A stretch of 64,000 bases of DNA, taken from assembly GCF_024199905.1 (NCBI RefSeq), contig NZ_JANAFB010000008.1, positions 1 to 64,000 of the forward strand. Direction: 5' to 3'. The stretch comes from Rothia santali. Lineage in GTDB: Bacteria > Actinomycetota > Actinomycetes > Actinomycetales > Micrococcaceae. The position numbers and the translations under genes are program-made. Shown in pieces: positions 45,924-55,313 of this stretch (position 1 is the stretch's first letter; every line of letters begins with the position of its first letter). Under the pieces are notes generated by a model. The model was not told the DNA's origin and ran no database searches. It saw only the letters and a list, made by a program, of their open reading frames with translations.

Positions 45924-46994
45924 GTGACGGAGACGACGGACGCGCTCGGCCTGGCCGCCGGGCGCCGCCGGACGCTGTGGTGGTGCGCCGGGCTGGTCCT
46001 CGCGCTGGCGGCCGCGGCGGTCCTCGGCATCGGGGTCGGCTCGGTCCCGATCGCCCCCGGCGAGGTCCTGCAGGTCATCACCCGCCACGCGGTCGGCTGG
46101 CCGGCGCGGCTGGGCTGGAGCCCGGCCGTGGACGCGATCGTGTGGGAGGTCCGGCTGCCCCGGGTGCTGCTGGGCGCCTGCGTCGGCGCCGGGCTGGCGG
46201 TGTGCGGTGTCGCGCTGCAGGCCATGGTCCGCAACGTGCTGGCCGAGCCGTACGTGCTGGGGGTCAACTCCGGCGCCTCGTGCGGGGCCGCGGCCGCGAT
46301 CCTGTTCGGCGTCGGGCTGGGGCTCGGCGAGCACGCGCTGCAGGCCACGGCGTTCCTGGGCGCGCTGGCCGCCTCGGTGCTGGTGTACGGCGTCGCGCGG
46401 TCCGGCGGGCGGCTGACCTCGCTGAAGCTGCTGCTCTCCGGGGTGGCGGTGGGGTACGCGCTCAACGCGCTGACCAGCTTCCTCGTCTTCGCCAGCGGGA
46501 ACGCCGAGGGCTCGCGCTCGGTGATGTTCTGGCTGCTGGGCTCGCTCTCGCTAGCCGGGTGGGGGACGCCGCTGGCCGCCGTCGTGGTCGTGGTCCTGGT
46601 GGTCGTGGCGGCGCTGACGACGCTGGGGCGGCGGCTGGACGCGCTGGCCATCGGCGACGAGACGGCCGACTCCCTGGGGATCTCCCCGGACCGGCTGCGG
46701 GCGGGGCTGCTGCTGCTCGTCTCGCTGTGCGTGGGGGTGCTGGTCGCGGCGTCGGGGTCCATCGGGTTCGTCGGGCTGGTGGTGCCCCACCTGGCGCGCC
46801 GCTGCGTGGGGGCCCGGCACGTCCGGACGGTCCCGGTCGCCGCGCTGATGGGCGCGCTGCTGCTGGTCCTGGCCGACCTGGTCGCCCGCACGGTCCTGCA
46901 GCCCCAGGAGCTGCCCATCGGCATCCTGACCGCGCTGCTCGGCGCGCCCTTCCTGCTCGTCCTCGTCCGCCGCGCCCGGAGCGGTGCGGCATGA
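45924..46994 (+). CDS. FecCD-family ABC permease (iron siderophore, heme or cobalamin)
   Basis: 356 residues, about ten helices. BtuC/FecCD family: VRLPRVLLGACVGAGLAVCGVALQAMVRNVLAEPYVLGVNSGA near residues 70-115, and GFVGLVVPHLARRCVG with the coupling-helix Gly. GTG 45924 follows AAGGAGAC. First of a three-gene importer operon; a single permease gene implies a homodimer. Confidence 0.92.
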   Translation: MTETTDALGLAAGRRRTLWWCAGLVLALAAAAVLGIGVGSVPIAPGEVLQVITRHAVGWPARLGWSPAVDAIVWEVRLPRVLLGACVGAGLAVCGVALQAMVRNVLAEPYVLGVNSGASCGAAAAILFGVGLGLGEHALQATAFLGALAASVLVYGVARSGGRLTSLKLLLSGVAVGYALNALTSFLVFASGNAEGSRSVMFWLLGSLSLAGWGTPLAAVVVVVLVVVAALTTLGRRLDALAIGDETADSLGISPDRLRAGLLLLVSLCVGVLVAASGSIGFVGLVVPHLARRCVGARHVRTVPVAALMGALLLVLADLVARTVLQPQELPIGILTALLGAPFLLVLVRRARSGAA

Positions 46995-47013
46995 TCCGAA
47001 AGAGCCGCATCCG

Positions 47014-48172
47014 ATGACGACTCGTCACCCCACCCCCGGCGCCGGCCGGCCGCGATCCCGCCCCGCCGCCCGCCGTCCGCGCGCCCGCGGGAGCGCCCGC
47101 CGCGCGCGGCGTCACTGCCCTCGCCCTGGCCTCGCTGCTGCCCCTGACCTCCTGCGGCCTGGGCCCCGAGGACCCCGGGGCGCCGGCCGCCGCGGGCGGC
47201 CACTACCCCGTGACGGTGGAGAACTGCGGGAACGACGTCGAGTTCCCCGCCGAGCCCGGCCGCCTGGTCCTGCTCAAGAGCGCGCCGGTGCCCGCGCTGC
47301 ACGCGCTCGGGGTCCTGGACCGGGCGGTGGCGCGCGCCGGCGCGTACCCCGAGGAGTACTACGACGACGCCACGCGCGCCGAGCTCGCCGCGATCCCGCA
47401 GCTAACCGGGAGCACCGACACCGGCGGCCACCTGCAGATCTCGAAGGACGCCGTGCTCGCCCAGGAGCCGGACCTGGTCCTGGGCGAGGTCGAGAGCCTC
47501 CCCCGGTCCTCCCTGGCCGGGCTCGGCGTCCCACTGCTGGAGGAGCCCGCCCTGTGCACCTCGGGCCGCCCCGAGCACCCGGGCTTCGAGGACGTCTACG
47601 CCCAGGTCGAGGCCTACGGGCGCGTCTTCGACCGGGAGGACCGCGCCCGCGAGGTCGTGGACGGCCTGCGGGAGCGGGTGGAGGCCGTCCGCCGCGAGAC
47701 CGGGGCCCACCGGTCCGGTGACGCCGGGGCGGGCGACGGGGACGCATCCGGAGAGGCCGAGGACCGCAGCGACGCCGCGTCGGATCGGTCCGGCGACGCC
47801 GCGCCCCGCACCGCCGCGGTGCTCTACCCGACCGTCGGCGGCGGCCCCGTCTACGCTTACGGCAGCCAGAGCATGGCCGAGCCCCAGCTCGAGGCGGCCG
47901 GCCTGGAGAACGCCTTCGCCGACGTCGGGGACCGCGTGGTCGAGGTGACCCCGGAGGAGCTGGCCGGGCGCGACCCCGACGTCCTGATCCTCCTGCACTC
48001 CGACGGCGACCCGGCGGCCGTCCGGGCCAGCCTCGACCTGATCCCCGGCGCCGGCTCGCTGACGGCGGTGCGCCGCGGTGACGTCATGGTCCAGCTCCTG
48101 AACTACACCGAGCCGGCGACGCCGCTCGCGGTGGACGGGCTCGAACGGATCGCGGCGAGGTTCGGCCCGTGA
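47014..48172 (+). CDS. ABC substrate-binding lipoprotein (TroA/FecB type), 5' end frameshifted
   Basis: Periplasmic-type binding protein (cluster A-II). Lipoprotein signal ALALASLLPLTSC, then VTVENCGNDVEFPAEPGRLVLLKSA, QISKDAVLAQEPDLVLGEV, and the C-terminal lobe DVGDRVVEVTPEELAGRDPDVLILLH. No start codon exists in the signal-peptide frame; ATG 47014 opens an Arg/Pro-rich leader in a different frame, so one indel is expected between 47014 and about 47110. An Asp/Ser/Gly insert of about 30 residues lies mid-protein. The stop overlaps the GTG of the ATPase gene. Confidence 0.82.
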
Positions 48173-48930
48173 TCCGGGCGGACGGCGTCGGCTACTCCTA
48201 CGGCGGGCGGCCCGCCCTGCGGGAGGCGACGCTGGAGACCTCGCCGGGGAGGGTCCTGGGCCTGATCGGGCCCAACGGCAGCGGCAAGACCACGCTGCTG
48301 CGGCTGCTGCACGGCGGGCTGGCCCCGGCGAGCGGGACGGTGACCGTGGACGGCGCCGACCTCGCCGCGCTGGCCCCGCGCGAGCTGGCCCGCTCCGTGG
48401 CCGTGGTGGTCCAGGAGGGCGAGGGCCCGAGCGGGCTGAGCGTGGCCGAGATGGTGCTGCTGGGGCGCAGCCCGCACCTGGGCGCGCTGCAACGGGAGGG
48501 CCGCGAGGACCGGCGGATCGCGGAGGAGTCCCTGCGCCGCGTCGGGGCCCTGGGCCTGGCCGCGCGGCCCTTCGCGGGGCTGTCCGGGGGCGAGCGGCAG
48601 CGGGTCCTGATCGCCCGCGCGCTCGCCCAGCGCACCGAGCACCTGCTCCTCGACGAGCCGACCAACCACCTGGACGTCCGGTTCCAGCACGAGGTCCTCG
48701 GCCTGGTCCGGGGGCTCGGGGCCACCGTCGTCGTGGTGCTGCACGACCTGAACCTCGCGGCGCGCTACTGCGACGACGTCGTGCTGCTCGACGCCGGCCG
48801 CGTCGTCGCCCGGGGGACCCCCGCCGAGGTGCTCGTGCCCGAGCGGCTGGAGGGGGTCTACCGGATCGGGGTCCGGCGGGTCGAGCTGGACGGGCAGCTG
48901 CACCTGCTGTTCAGCCCGCGCGGGGGCTGA
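48169..48930 (+). CDS. ABC transporter ATP-binding protein (FecE/FepC/BtuD type)
   Basis: 253 residues. Walker A GLIGPNGSGKTTLLRLL, Q-loop VVVQEGEG, signature LSGGERQRVLIARAL, Walker B HLLLDEPTNHLDV and H-loop VLHDLNLAARYCDD, all intact. Powers the FecCD permease upstream. GTG 48169 overlaps the preceding stop (GTGA). The LSVAEMVLLGRSPH segment is typical of siderophore/cobalamin ATPases. Confidence 0.95.
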   Translation: MIRADGVGYSYGGRPALREATLETSPGRVLGLIGPNGSGKTTLLRLLHGGLAPASGTVTVDGADLAALAPRELARSVAVVVQEGEGPSGLSVAEMVLLGRSPHLGALQREGREDRRIAEESLRRVGALGLAARPFAGLSGGERQRVLIARALAQRTEHLLLDEPTNHLDVRFQHEVLGLVRGLGATVVVVLHDLNLAARYCDDVVLLDAGRVVARGTPAEVLVPERLEGVYRIGVRRVELDGQLHLLFSPRGG

Positions 48931-49006
48931 GCCGCAGGGCCGGTCGGCGTCCGGCCGCGTACGCCGGGGACCGGCCCGCGCGAGGCCGCTCGCCGGGCCC
49001 GCGGGA

Positions 49007-49942
49007 TCAGTCGCCGGAGACCTGGAGCACGATCTTGCCGACCGTGCGGCCCTCCTGGCTCTTCTCGAAGGCCTGGGGCAGCCGGTCCAGGGGGAAGACG
49101 GAGTCGACCCGCACGGTCAGCCTGCCCCGCTCGACCAGCTCGCCGAGCTCGGCCAGGTCCTCGGCGTCGGGCACGACCCACATCCAGGCGCCGCCCTGCT
49201 TCTCGACCTCGGGGTCCGCGATCGAGGCGTGCGTGCCGCCCTCGGCGAGCACCTCCAGGGTGACGTCCAGGACGCCGCCCACGAAGTCCGCCACGATGTC
49301 CACGCCGTCGGGCGCGAGCTCCCGGACGCGGTCGACCAGGCCCTCGCCGTACTCGACCGGCTCGGCCCCGAGCTGGCGGAGGTAGTCGTGGTTCTTGGCC
49401 GACGCGGTGCCGATCACCCGGGCGCCGGCCGCGACCGCGATCTGCACGCCCATGCTGCCCACGCCCCCGGAGGCGCCGTGGATGAGGACCGTCGAGCCCT
49501 CCTCGAGGTCCGAGCGGGTCAGGACCTGGTAGGCGGTCAGGCCCGCGAGCGGCAGCCCGGCGGCCTGCTCCCAGGTCAGGTTGTGGGGCTTGCGGGCCAG
49601 CGCGCGCAGCGGGACGCTCACGTACTCGGCGAAGGTGCCGCCGTGGATCCAGTCCTTGCGGGCGTAGGCGATCACCTCGTCGCCCTCCTCGAAGCCCGGC
49701 GAGTCGATGCCCTTCGCCGCGACCGTCCCGGCCACGTCCCAGCCCGGGATCGCGGGGAACTGGGTCTCGATCATGGGGTCCAGCCCGCCGGACATCGCCT
49801 TCCAGTCCACCGGATTGATCCCGGCCGCGTGCACCTTGACCAGCACCTCGCCGGGGCCCACCTTGGGGAGGGGCTGCTCGGTCAGGGACAGCTCCGAGGA
49901 GTCGCCGAACCGTTCGTACGTCATCGCCTTCATCGTGCTCAT
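49007..49942 (-). CDS. NADP-dependent oxidoreductase (quinone oxidoreductase-like MDR)
   Basis: 311 residues. VHAAGINPVDWKAMSGG in the GroES-like domain and STVLIHGASGGVGSMGVQIA in the Rossmann domain; no zinc-ligand cysteines. Similar to actinobacterial NADP-dependent oxidoreductases that reduce quinones or enones. ATG 49942; an in-frame ATG at 49933 is also possible. Faces the end of the ABC ATPase gene across 76 bp. Confidence 0.88.
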   Translation of the reverse strand: MSTMKAMTYERFGDSSELSLTEQPLPKVGPGEVLVKVHAAGINPVDWKAMSGGLDPMIETQFPAIPGWDVAGTVAAKGIDSPGFEEGDEVIAYARKDWIHGGTFAEYVSVPLRALARKPHNLTWEQAAGLPLAGLTAYQVLTRSDLEEGSTVLIHGASGGVGSMGVQIAVAAGARVIGTASAKNHDYLRQLGAEPVEYGEGLVDRVRELAPDGVDIVADFVGGVLDVTLEVLAEGGTHASIADPEVEKQGGAWMWVVPDAEDLAELGELVERGRLTVRVDSVFPLDRLPQAFEKSQEGRTVGKIVLQVSGD

Positions 49943-50110
49943 GTCCGGCACAAGTCCCTGTCCGGGCGGATTATTCCGGCGGAGGCTTCGCCGACGGCGA
50001 GCACCGCGGTCCGCCCGGGGCGCCGGCGTCGGTCCGCATCGGCTCGTCGTCCCGGCTGTCTCGTCGCCCGGCCCGCCTCGTCGCCCGGCCCGCCTCACGG
50101 CCCGGCCGCG

Positions 50111-51172
50111 TCACCACCCGGTCTCGGCGATCGTCCACCAGGCCGCGTGCCGCTCCCCCGGTTCCAGCACCGTGAGGTCCCGCCCCGAGCGAAAGGCGTC
50201 CGCGGGCGCCGTCATGGGCTCGACGGCGACGGCGCGGCGGCCGTCCTCGGGATGTGGCTTGTCGTCCGTGTACACCTGGACCCATCGGATCCCGGGGCCG
50301 CAGCGCAGCACGACGCCGCGCGCCTCCTCACCGTGGGTCAGCGCGCAGGAGAAGCCGCCGTCGGCGTCGCGCTCGATCTCCCCGAGGGCGATGTCGTAGG
50401 CCGTATCGCCGAGGACGCGGCCGCCGCGGAAGTCGAAGACCCCGCCGTCGACCCGGTGCTCCGCGACCGGCAGCAGGCGGTCGGGGTCGGCCTCGAGGTA
50501 GGCCGCGGCGGGCACCGAGAGCCTCCAGCCGGGGATGCTGCCGGGGGCGTCGCCGTCGGATCCGTCCGCCACGAGGTAGGGGTGGCCGGCCACGGCGTAG
50601 GGGGCGTCGTCGCCGCCGGTGTTCTCCGCCGTGACCTCCCAGCGCAGGCCCGCGGCCGAGACGGCGTAGCGGGCCGTGAGCCGCAGGGAGAAGGGGTACC
50701 CCGGCTGGGGCACGAGGTCCAGGGAGAACTCGGCGACCGCGGACTCGGCATCGGCATCAGCCCCAGGCTCGGCCTCGGCACCCGGCCCGGCGTCGTCGCC
50801 CTCCGTCCCGGTCTCCGGCCCATCCCCCGCCCCGTCCGCCACGCTCCACCGCTGCCAGAGCGCGAGCCCGTGCGAGGCGTTGCCCCGGCCCGGCTCGGTG
50901 AGCGGCAGCTGGTGGGTCTGGCCGCCGAAGGAGTAGCGGCCGTCCCGGATCCGGTTGGGCCACGGGGCCAGGATCGCCCCGTTGCAGCCGGTGCGCAGGT
51001 GGCCGGGCGGCGTCGTGCGCACCAGGTGCCCGTGCGGGCCGGTGAGCGAGACCAGGCTCGCCCCCACCTCCGCGATCACGGCGGTGTAGCCGCCGGCGCT
51101 GATCTCGTGCCGCGTCCCCTGGGGGTCGGGAACGCCGGGCTCGGTGCGGTCGGATGTGGCGTGGGTCTCCAT
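50111..51172 (-). CDS. Aldose 1-epimerase (mutarotase) family protein
   Basis: 353 residues. Interconverts alpha and beta sugar anomers. Seen: NGAILAPWPNRIRDGRYSFGG (sugar-binding Arg), SHGLALWQRW (catalytic-type His) and AGHPYLVADG (second conserved His), with AVEPMTAPADAFRSG near the end holding the catalytic-type Glu. An Ala/Gly/Glu insert at about residues 112-145 is absent from typical GalM. ATG 51172 overlaps the stop of the small membrane protein gene, within the symporter operon. Confidence 0.88.
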   Translation of the reverse strand: METHATSDRTEPGVPDPQGTRHEISAGGYTAVIAEVGASLVSLTGPHGHLVRTTPPGHLRTGCNGAILAPWPNRIRDGRYSFGGQTHQLPLTEPGRGNASHGLALWQRWSVADGAGDGPETGTEGDDAGPGAEAEPGADADAESAVAEFSLDLVPQPGYPFSLRLTARYAVSAAGLRWEVTAENTGGDDAPYAVAGHPYLVADGSDGDAPGSIPGWRLSVPAAAYLEADPDRLLPVAEHRVDGGVFDFRGGRVLGDTAYDIALGEIERDADGGFSCALTHGEEARGVVLRCGPGIRWVQVYTDDKPHPEDGRRAVAVEPMTAPADAFRSGRDLTVLEPGERHAAWWTIAETGW

Positions 51173-51516
51173 CAGTCGAGCTTACCCTCTCCCTCCGCCT
51201 TCTTGATCTCCTCCGCCTCGGCGCTGGCCACGATGTCCTCCGCTGGCACCGGCGCGAGCCGGTCCCACAGGAAGAACAGCCCCGCGGCGACGATCATGCT
51301 GGCCCCCGCCCACAGGTTGATGTGGATCCCGCCGGTGGGGGCGGTGTCCGCGGCCGGGTCGAGGACGCCCATCAGCGTCACGACCACCCCGTAGACGAGG
51401 AACAGGCCCCCGATGATGCGGCGCAGGTCCGTGCGGCGGGTGTGGCGGACCAGCTCGTCCTTCTGCTCCTGGCTGAGGCTGATGCGGCCCGGGGTCTCCG
51501 GTGAGTTCTCGCTCAT
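51172..51516 (-). CDS. Small two-helix membrane protein of the symporter operon
   Basis: 114 residues. Two predicted membrane helices (residues about 34-52 and 68-88) with charged ends and an acidic/lysine C-tail. I do not recognise a named family. Its place between a sodium/solute symporter and a mutarotase, with overlaps on one side, suggests a role as an accessory subunit of the symporter, which is inference. ATG 51516 preceded by GGAGAGACGCC. Confidence 0.75.
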   Translation of the reverse strand: MSENSPETPGRISLSQEQKDELVRHTRRTDLRRIIGGLFLVYGVVVTLMGVLDPAADTAPTGGIHINLWAGASMIVAAGLFFLWDRLAPVPAEDIVASAEAEEIKKAEGEGKLD

Positions 51517-51549
51517 GGCGTCTCTCCTGGTGGTGGTGGTTCGGCGGGG

Positions 51550-53223
51550 TCAGAGGAAGGGCAGGTACAGCACCACGCAGAGCGCGAGCGCCACGGTGCC
51601 CAGCAGGGCGGGCGAGCGGTACCAGGCGGCGTCGCCCGCGACGACGTCGCCCTTCACGTCGATGGTCCCGACCCCGTAGACCAGCCCCTTCAGCTCCGCG
51701 AGCGGCTTGGGCTTGGTGAACAGCGTGACGGCCACCGAGACGACCATGACGGCGAGGAAGGAGTAGATCGCCCCGTACATCGTCTCGGCGGTGGCGGAGC
51801 CGAACAGCGACTCGTCCCGCAGGTAGGCGATCCACACGACGGTCGGCGCGATGATCCCGGCGATGTACCCCCACAGCCCGGCGGCCGGCGTCATCCGCTT
51901 CCACAGCAGGCCAAGGATGAAGACGCCGAAGAGCGGCGCGTTGAAGAAGGAGAACAGCGTCTGCATGTAGGTCATGATGTTGCCGAACTGCGAGGCGAGG
52001 AACGCGGCCCCGATGCCCACGACGACGCCGATCGCCGTCACCCAGCGCCCGGTCCGCAGGTAGTGCGCGTCCGGCATGTTCGGCTTGATGTACTCCTGCC
52101 AGATGTCGTAGGTGAACACCGTGTTGAAGCTGGAGACATTGGCCGCCATGCCCGCCATGAACGAGGCCATCAGGCCGGTGACCGCGACGCCGAGCACCCC
52201 GGAGGGCAGGTACATCTGGATCAGCTTGGGGATCGCGTCGTTGTAGGTCAGCGTCCCGTCCGCGAACTGGTTGCCCACGGTCGCCGCGGCGATCAGGCCG
52301 GGCACCACCACGATGAACGGGATGAACAGCTTGGGGAACGCGCCGATCAGCGGGGTGCGCCGCGCGGCGGACATGTTCTTGGCCGAGAAGGCCCGCTGGA
52401 CCTCGGTGAAGTTGGTGGTCCAGTAGCCGAAGGAGAGCACGAACCCCAGCCCGAGCACGATCGCCAGCCAGTTGGCCCCGATGGGGTTGGTGACGTCCCC
52501 GATCCCGGTCCCCTGCCACGTCGACAGCTGCAGCCGGCTGACGCCCTCGGTGTTCAGCAGCGCCTCCTTCAGCCCGCCCCAGCCGCCGACCCGGTGGAGC
52601 CCGACGACGGTCAGCGGCACCAGCCCCGCGACGATCACGAAGAACTGCATGACCTCGTTGTAGATCGCCGAGGAGAGCCCGCCGATGGTGATGTAGAGCA
52701 GGACGAAGCCGGCGGAGACGATGATCGCGATCCACTCCGGCCAGCCGAGCATCGCCTCGATCACGATCGACATCGCGTAGAGGTTGATGCCCGCGATCAG
52801 CACGTTGGAGACCGCGAAGGCGATCGAGTTGACCACGTGCGCGGGCTTGCCGAAGCGCTTGAGCATGAACTGCGGGACCGAGCGGACCTTGGAGCCGTAG
52901 TAGAACGGCATCATGACCAGGCCGAGGAAGACCATGGCCGGCACCGCGCCGACGATGTAGTAGTGCAGCGTCGACATCCCGATCTGGGCCCCGTTGGCGG
53001 CCATGCCGAGGATCTCGGTGGCGCCCAGGTTGGCGGAGACGAAGGCCAGGCCGGTGATCCAGGCGGGCATCGACCGGCCGGAGAGGAAGAAGTCCATGCT
53101 GGTCTTCACCCGGCGCTTGGCCATGATGCCGATCCCCAGCACGGTCGCGAAGTAGATGATGAGCAGCAGGTAGTCGACCCAGGTGAGGGAGAGCCTGATG
53201 CTGCTGGCGTCCGCAAGCGTCAT
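51550..53223 (-). CDS. Sodium/solute symporter (SSS family, SGLT-like)
   Basis: 557 residues, about 14 helices. SSS motifs: FFLSGRSMPAWITGLAFVSANLGATEILGMAANGAQIG (sodium site in helix 1), FTEVQRAFSAKN (the QR-FxAK family signature) and GLMASFMAGMAANVSSFNTVFTYDIWQ. The helix 1 block and the family signature are the SGLT subtype, and the downstream aldose epimerase supports a sugar substrate such as galactose or glucose. ATG 53223 with GGAGGC upstream. Confidence 0.93.
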   Translation of the reverse strand: MTLADASSIRLSLTWVDYLLLIIYFATVLGIGIMAKRRVKTSMDFFLSGRSMPAWITGLAFVSANLGATEILGMAANGAQIGMSTLHYYIVGAVPAMVFLGLVMMPFYYGSKVRSVPQFMLKRFGKPAHVVNSIAFAVSNVLIAGINLYAMSIVIEAMLGWPEWIAIIVSAGFVLLYITIGGLSSAIYNEVMQFFVIVAGLVPLTVVGLHRVGGWGGLKEALLNTEGVSRLQLSTWQGTGIGDVTNPIGANWLAIVLGLGFVLSFGYWTTNFTEVQRAFSAKNMSAARRTPLIGAFPKLFIPFIVVVPGLIAAATVGNQFADGTLTYNDAIPKLIQMYLPSGVLGVAVTGLMASFMAGMAANVSSFNTVFTYDIWQEYIKPNMPDAHYLRTGRWVTAIGVVVGIGAAFLASQFGNIMTYMQTLFSFFNAPLFGVFILGLLWKRMTPAAGLWGYIAGIIAPTVVWIAYLRDESLFGSATAETMYGAIYSFLAVMVVSVAVTLFTKPKPLAELKGLVYGVGTIDVKGDVVAGDAAWYRSPALLGTVALALCVVLYLPFL

Positions 53224-53296
53224 CGCTTGCCTCCTGACAGACGGACATCGGCGCGTTTTTGTGCGTCAATGTTTGCGATTGATCATTTCGCGAGTC

Positions 53297-53324
53297 AGTC
53301 TACTCCCGGATGTGAGCCAGTCAA
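53297..53324 (-). promoter_or_regulatory. Promoter of the symporter operon
   Basis: On the minus strand: TTGACT (53324-53319), 16-bp spacer, TAGACT (53302-53297). Between the -10 box and the ribosome binding site lies an AT-rich stretch (53255-53290) with the imperfect inverted repeat TCAAT/ATTGA, a candidate operator for a sugar-responsive repressor. Confidence 0.7.
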
Positions 53325-53455
53325 CACCATGTGGTGTCCGATCTGCGGTGCGGCCGCCCCGACCCATCATGGCACTATGTTTTCTTTTGTTTGAGAGCAC
53401 ACGGGCCGGTTCGCGGCGGGGCCCCGGCCCTTGGTGCATCGAGCTCCACCGCGCC

Positions 53456-53524
53456 GAACGCACCGGACCCCGCCGCGTGAACGCACCGGGCCCCGCCGCC
53501 TGAACGCACGGGACCCCGCCGCCC
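53456..53524. repeat. Three 23-bp tandem repeats
   Basis: Units at 53456-53478, 53479-53501 and 53502-53524, each beginning GAACGCACCGG or GAACGCACGGG and ending in CCCCGCCGC plus two variable bases, differing at a few positions. They lead into the terminator of the PTS operon. Confidence 0.85.
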
Positions 53525-53543
53525 GCGAGGGGCGACGGGGTCC
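53511..53543 (-). terminator. Terminator of the PTS operon
   Basis: About 14-bp GC-rich stem (GGACCCCGCCGCCC with its near complement) and loop GCGA, 31 bases after the IIC stop. Confidence 0.75.
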
Positions 53544-53573
53544 GTCGGTCGGCCGCGAACGGCGCGGAGGAGC

Positions 53574-54977
53574 CTAGGCCGTGGCCTCCGACTCCTCCCG
53601 CTCGGCCTCGGCCCGGCGCTCGAGGCGCTTGGCCCGCCGCCCGGCGAGCAGGCTCGCCCCGAACAGCGCGAGCGTCGCCGCCACGATGCCGGCCACGATC
53701 AGCCCCTGCCCGCCGCCGAGGCCCAGCCAGCCGAGGTACAGCCCGACGACGCCGTAGTCGGAGTCACCGAAGGTCGAGTTGGCCGTCCCGATCTCGCCCA
53801 GCACGGGCAGGAGCAGCAGCGGGACGATCGTGATCAGCAGGCCGTTGGCGAAGGAGCCGAGGACCGCGCCGCGCCGACCGCCCACCGCGTTGCCGATGAC
53901 GCCCGAGGCGCCGCCGGTCATGAAGTGCGCGACGATGCCCGGGATGATCACCGCGGTCCCCGCCGCGCCCATCACGGCCATCCCGAGGATGCCCGCCACG
54001 AGCGAGGAGAAGAACCCGACCATCACGGCGTTGGGCGCGAAGGTGAAGGTGATCGGCACATCCAGCGCCGGCTTGGCGTTGGGCACCAGCTTCTCCGAGA
54101 TGCCCTTGAAGGCGGGCACGATCTCGGCGAGGATCACGCGCACCCCGGCCAGGATGATGAAGACGCCGGCGGCGAACTGCCCCGCGGACATCACGGCCCA
54201 CAGCAGGTAGTTCTGCCCGTCGGAGATCTCCGCCTGGACGTAGGCCGGCCCCGCGACGAGCGCCACGATCACGAAGATCAGGCCCATCGAGAGCGCGACG
54301 ACGACCGTGGAGTCCCGCACGAAGCCCAGCGACTTCGGCACCTTGAGCTTCTCGGTCGACTTCTCGGGATCGCCCCCGGTCACGCTGGCCACGAGCCCGG
54401 ACAGCGCGATGCCGAAGCCGCCGGTGTGCCCCAGCGCCACGGTGTCGTTGCCGGTCACCCGCCGCATGAACGGCTGGACCACGGCCGGGGAGACCGTGGT
54501 GATCACGGCCTCCGCGATCGAGCCCCACAGCACGGCCTGCCACGGCTCGAACCCGGCGACCATGAGGATCACCGCGATCATCGCCGACTGGTACAGCGCC
54601 ACGTGGCCCGAGAGGTAGATGTACTTGAACCGCGTGAGCCGGGCGAAGACCACGTTGATGATCATGCCGAAGAAGAAGATCAGCGCGGCCACGGTCCCGT
54701 ACTCCTGGAGCACGGGCCCCACGATGGCCTCGTTGTTGGGCACCACGCCCTGGACCCCGAAGACCTCGGAGAACATGGTGCCGAACGGATCCAGGGCGCC
54801 CACCACGACGGCGGCGCCCGCGGAGAGCACGAGGAAGCCCACGAAGGTCTTGACGGTGCCCTTCATGACGTCGGCCCCGCCCTTCTTCTGCAGGAGCAGG
54901 CCGACCAGCGCGATCAGCGCCACCAGGATGGCGGGCTGCGAGAAGACCTGGACCAGGATCTCGAGGAAGCTGTTCAT
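53574..54977 (-). CDS. ulaA: PTS ascorbate-type IIC permease
   Basis: 467 residues, normal for UlaA, with 10-11 membrane segments. Seen: ALDPFGTMFSEVFGVQGVVPNNEAIVGPVLQEYG, the substrate-site helix GHTGGFGIALSGL and PNAVMVGFFSSLVAG. Imports and, with IIA and IIB, phosphorylates L-ascorbate or a related acid sugar. ATG 54977 is chosen over GTG 54983 on ribosome-site spacing. Ula catabolic enzymes (UlaD/E/F/G) are not in the window, so the substrate is inferred only from family. Confidence 0.9.
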   Translation of the reverse strand: MNSFLEILVQVFSQPAILVALIALVGLLLQKKGGADVMKGTVKTFVGFLVLSAGAAVVVGALDPFGTMFSEVFGVQGVVPNNEAIVGPVLQEYGTVAALIFFFGMIINVVFARLTRFKYIYLSGHVALYQSAMIAVILMVAGFEPWQAVLWGSIAEAVITTVSPAVVQPFMRRVTGNDTVALGHTGGFGIALSGLVASVTGGDPEKSTEKLKVPKSLGFVRDSTVVVALSMGLIFVIVALVAGPAYVQAEISDGQNYLLWAVMSAGQFAAGVFIILAGVRVILAEIVPAFKGISEKLVPNAKPALDVPITFTFAPNAVMVGFFSSLVAGILGMAVMGAAGTAVIIPGIVAHFMTGGASGVIGNAVGGRRGAVLGSFANGLLITIVPLLLLPVLGEIGTANSTFGDSDYGVVGLYLGWLGLGGGQGLIVAGIVAATLALFGASLLAGRRAKRLERRAEAEREESEATA

Positions 54978-55008
54978 TGTCACGTGTCCTTTGCCCTAGC
55001 GCACGCCG

Positions 55009-55299
55009 CTAGTCGGTGGTGGCGATCCCGTGGCGCTGGCACGCCTCGCGCACCTTACCCACGAGCTCGTCCTGGTCGATGATGGAGTTCAGCACGACGA
55101 CGTCGTCGAACTGGGAGACCGAGTTCTCGAGGTCCCGGCCGACGAAGAAGACGTCGGCGGACTCGGGGCCGGCCGAGCCGAGGTCCGCGTGGTCGACCTC
55201 GACGCCGTCGGCGCCGACCGTCTTCAACGCGGTCTCGATGTTCATGTGGACCATGAAGGAGCTGCCGAGGCCGGAACTGCACATCGCCATGAATTTCAT
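55009..55299 (-). CDS. ulaB: PTS ascorbate-type IIB
   Basis: 96 residues. Phosphotransferase domain with the phosphocysteine loop MCSSGLGSSFMVHMNIE (Cys7), then VDHADLGSAG and DVFFVGRDLENSV. Takes phosphate from IIA and gives it to the sugar in IIC. AGGAG precedes ATG 55299 by seven bases. 32 bp before the IIC start. Confidence 0.93.
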   Translation of the reverse strand: MKFMAMCSSGLGSSFMVHMNIETALKTVGADGVEVDHADLGSAGPESADVFFVGRDLENSVSQFDDVVVLNSIIDQDELVGKVREACQRHGIATTD

Positions 55300-55313
55300 G
55301 AGGGTTCTCCTGA

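Noticed and set aside
44036-47017. 993-codon + strand frame
   Set aside because: Antisense of the NCS1 permease gene and an off-frame shadow of the FecCD gene.
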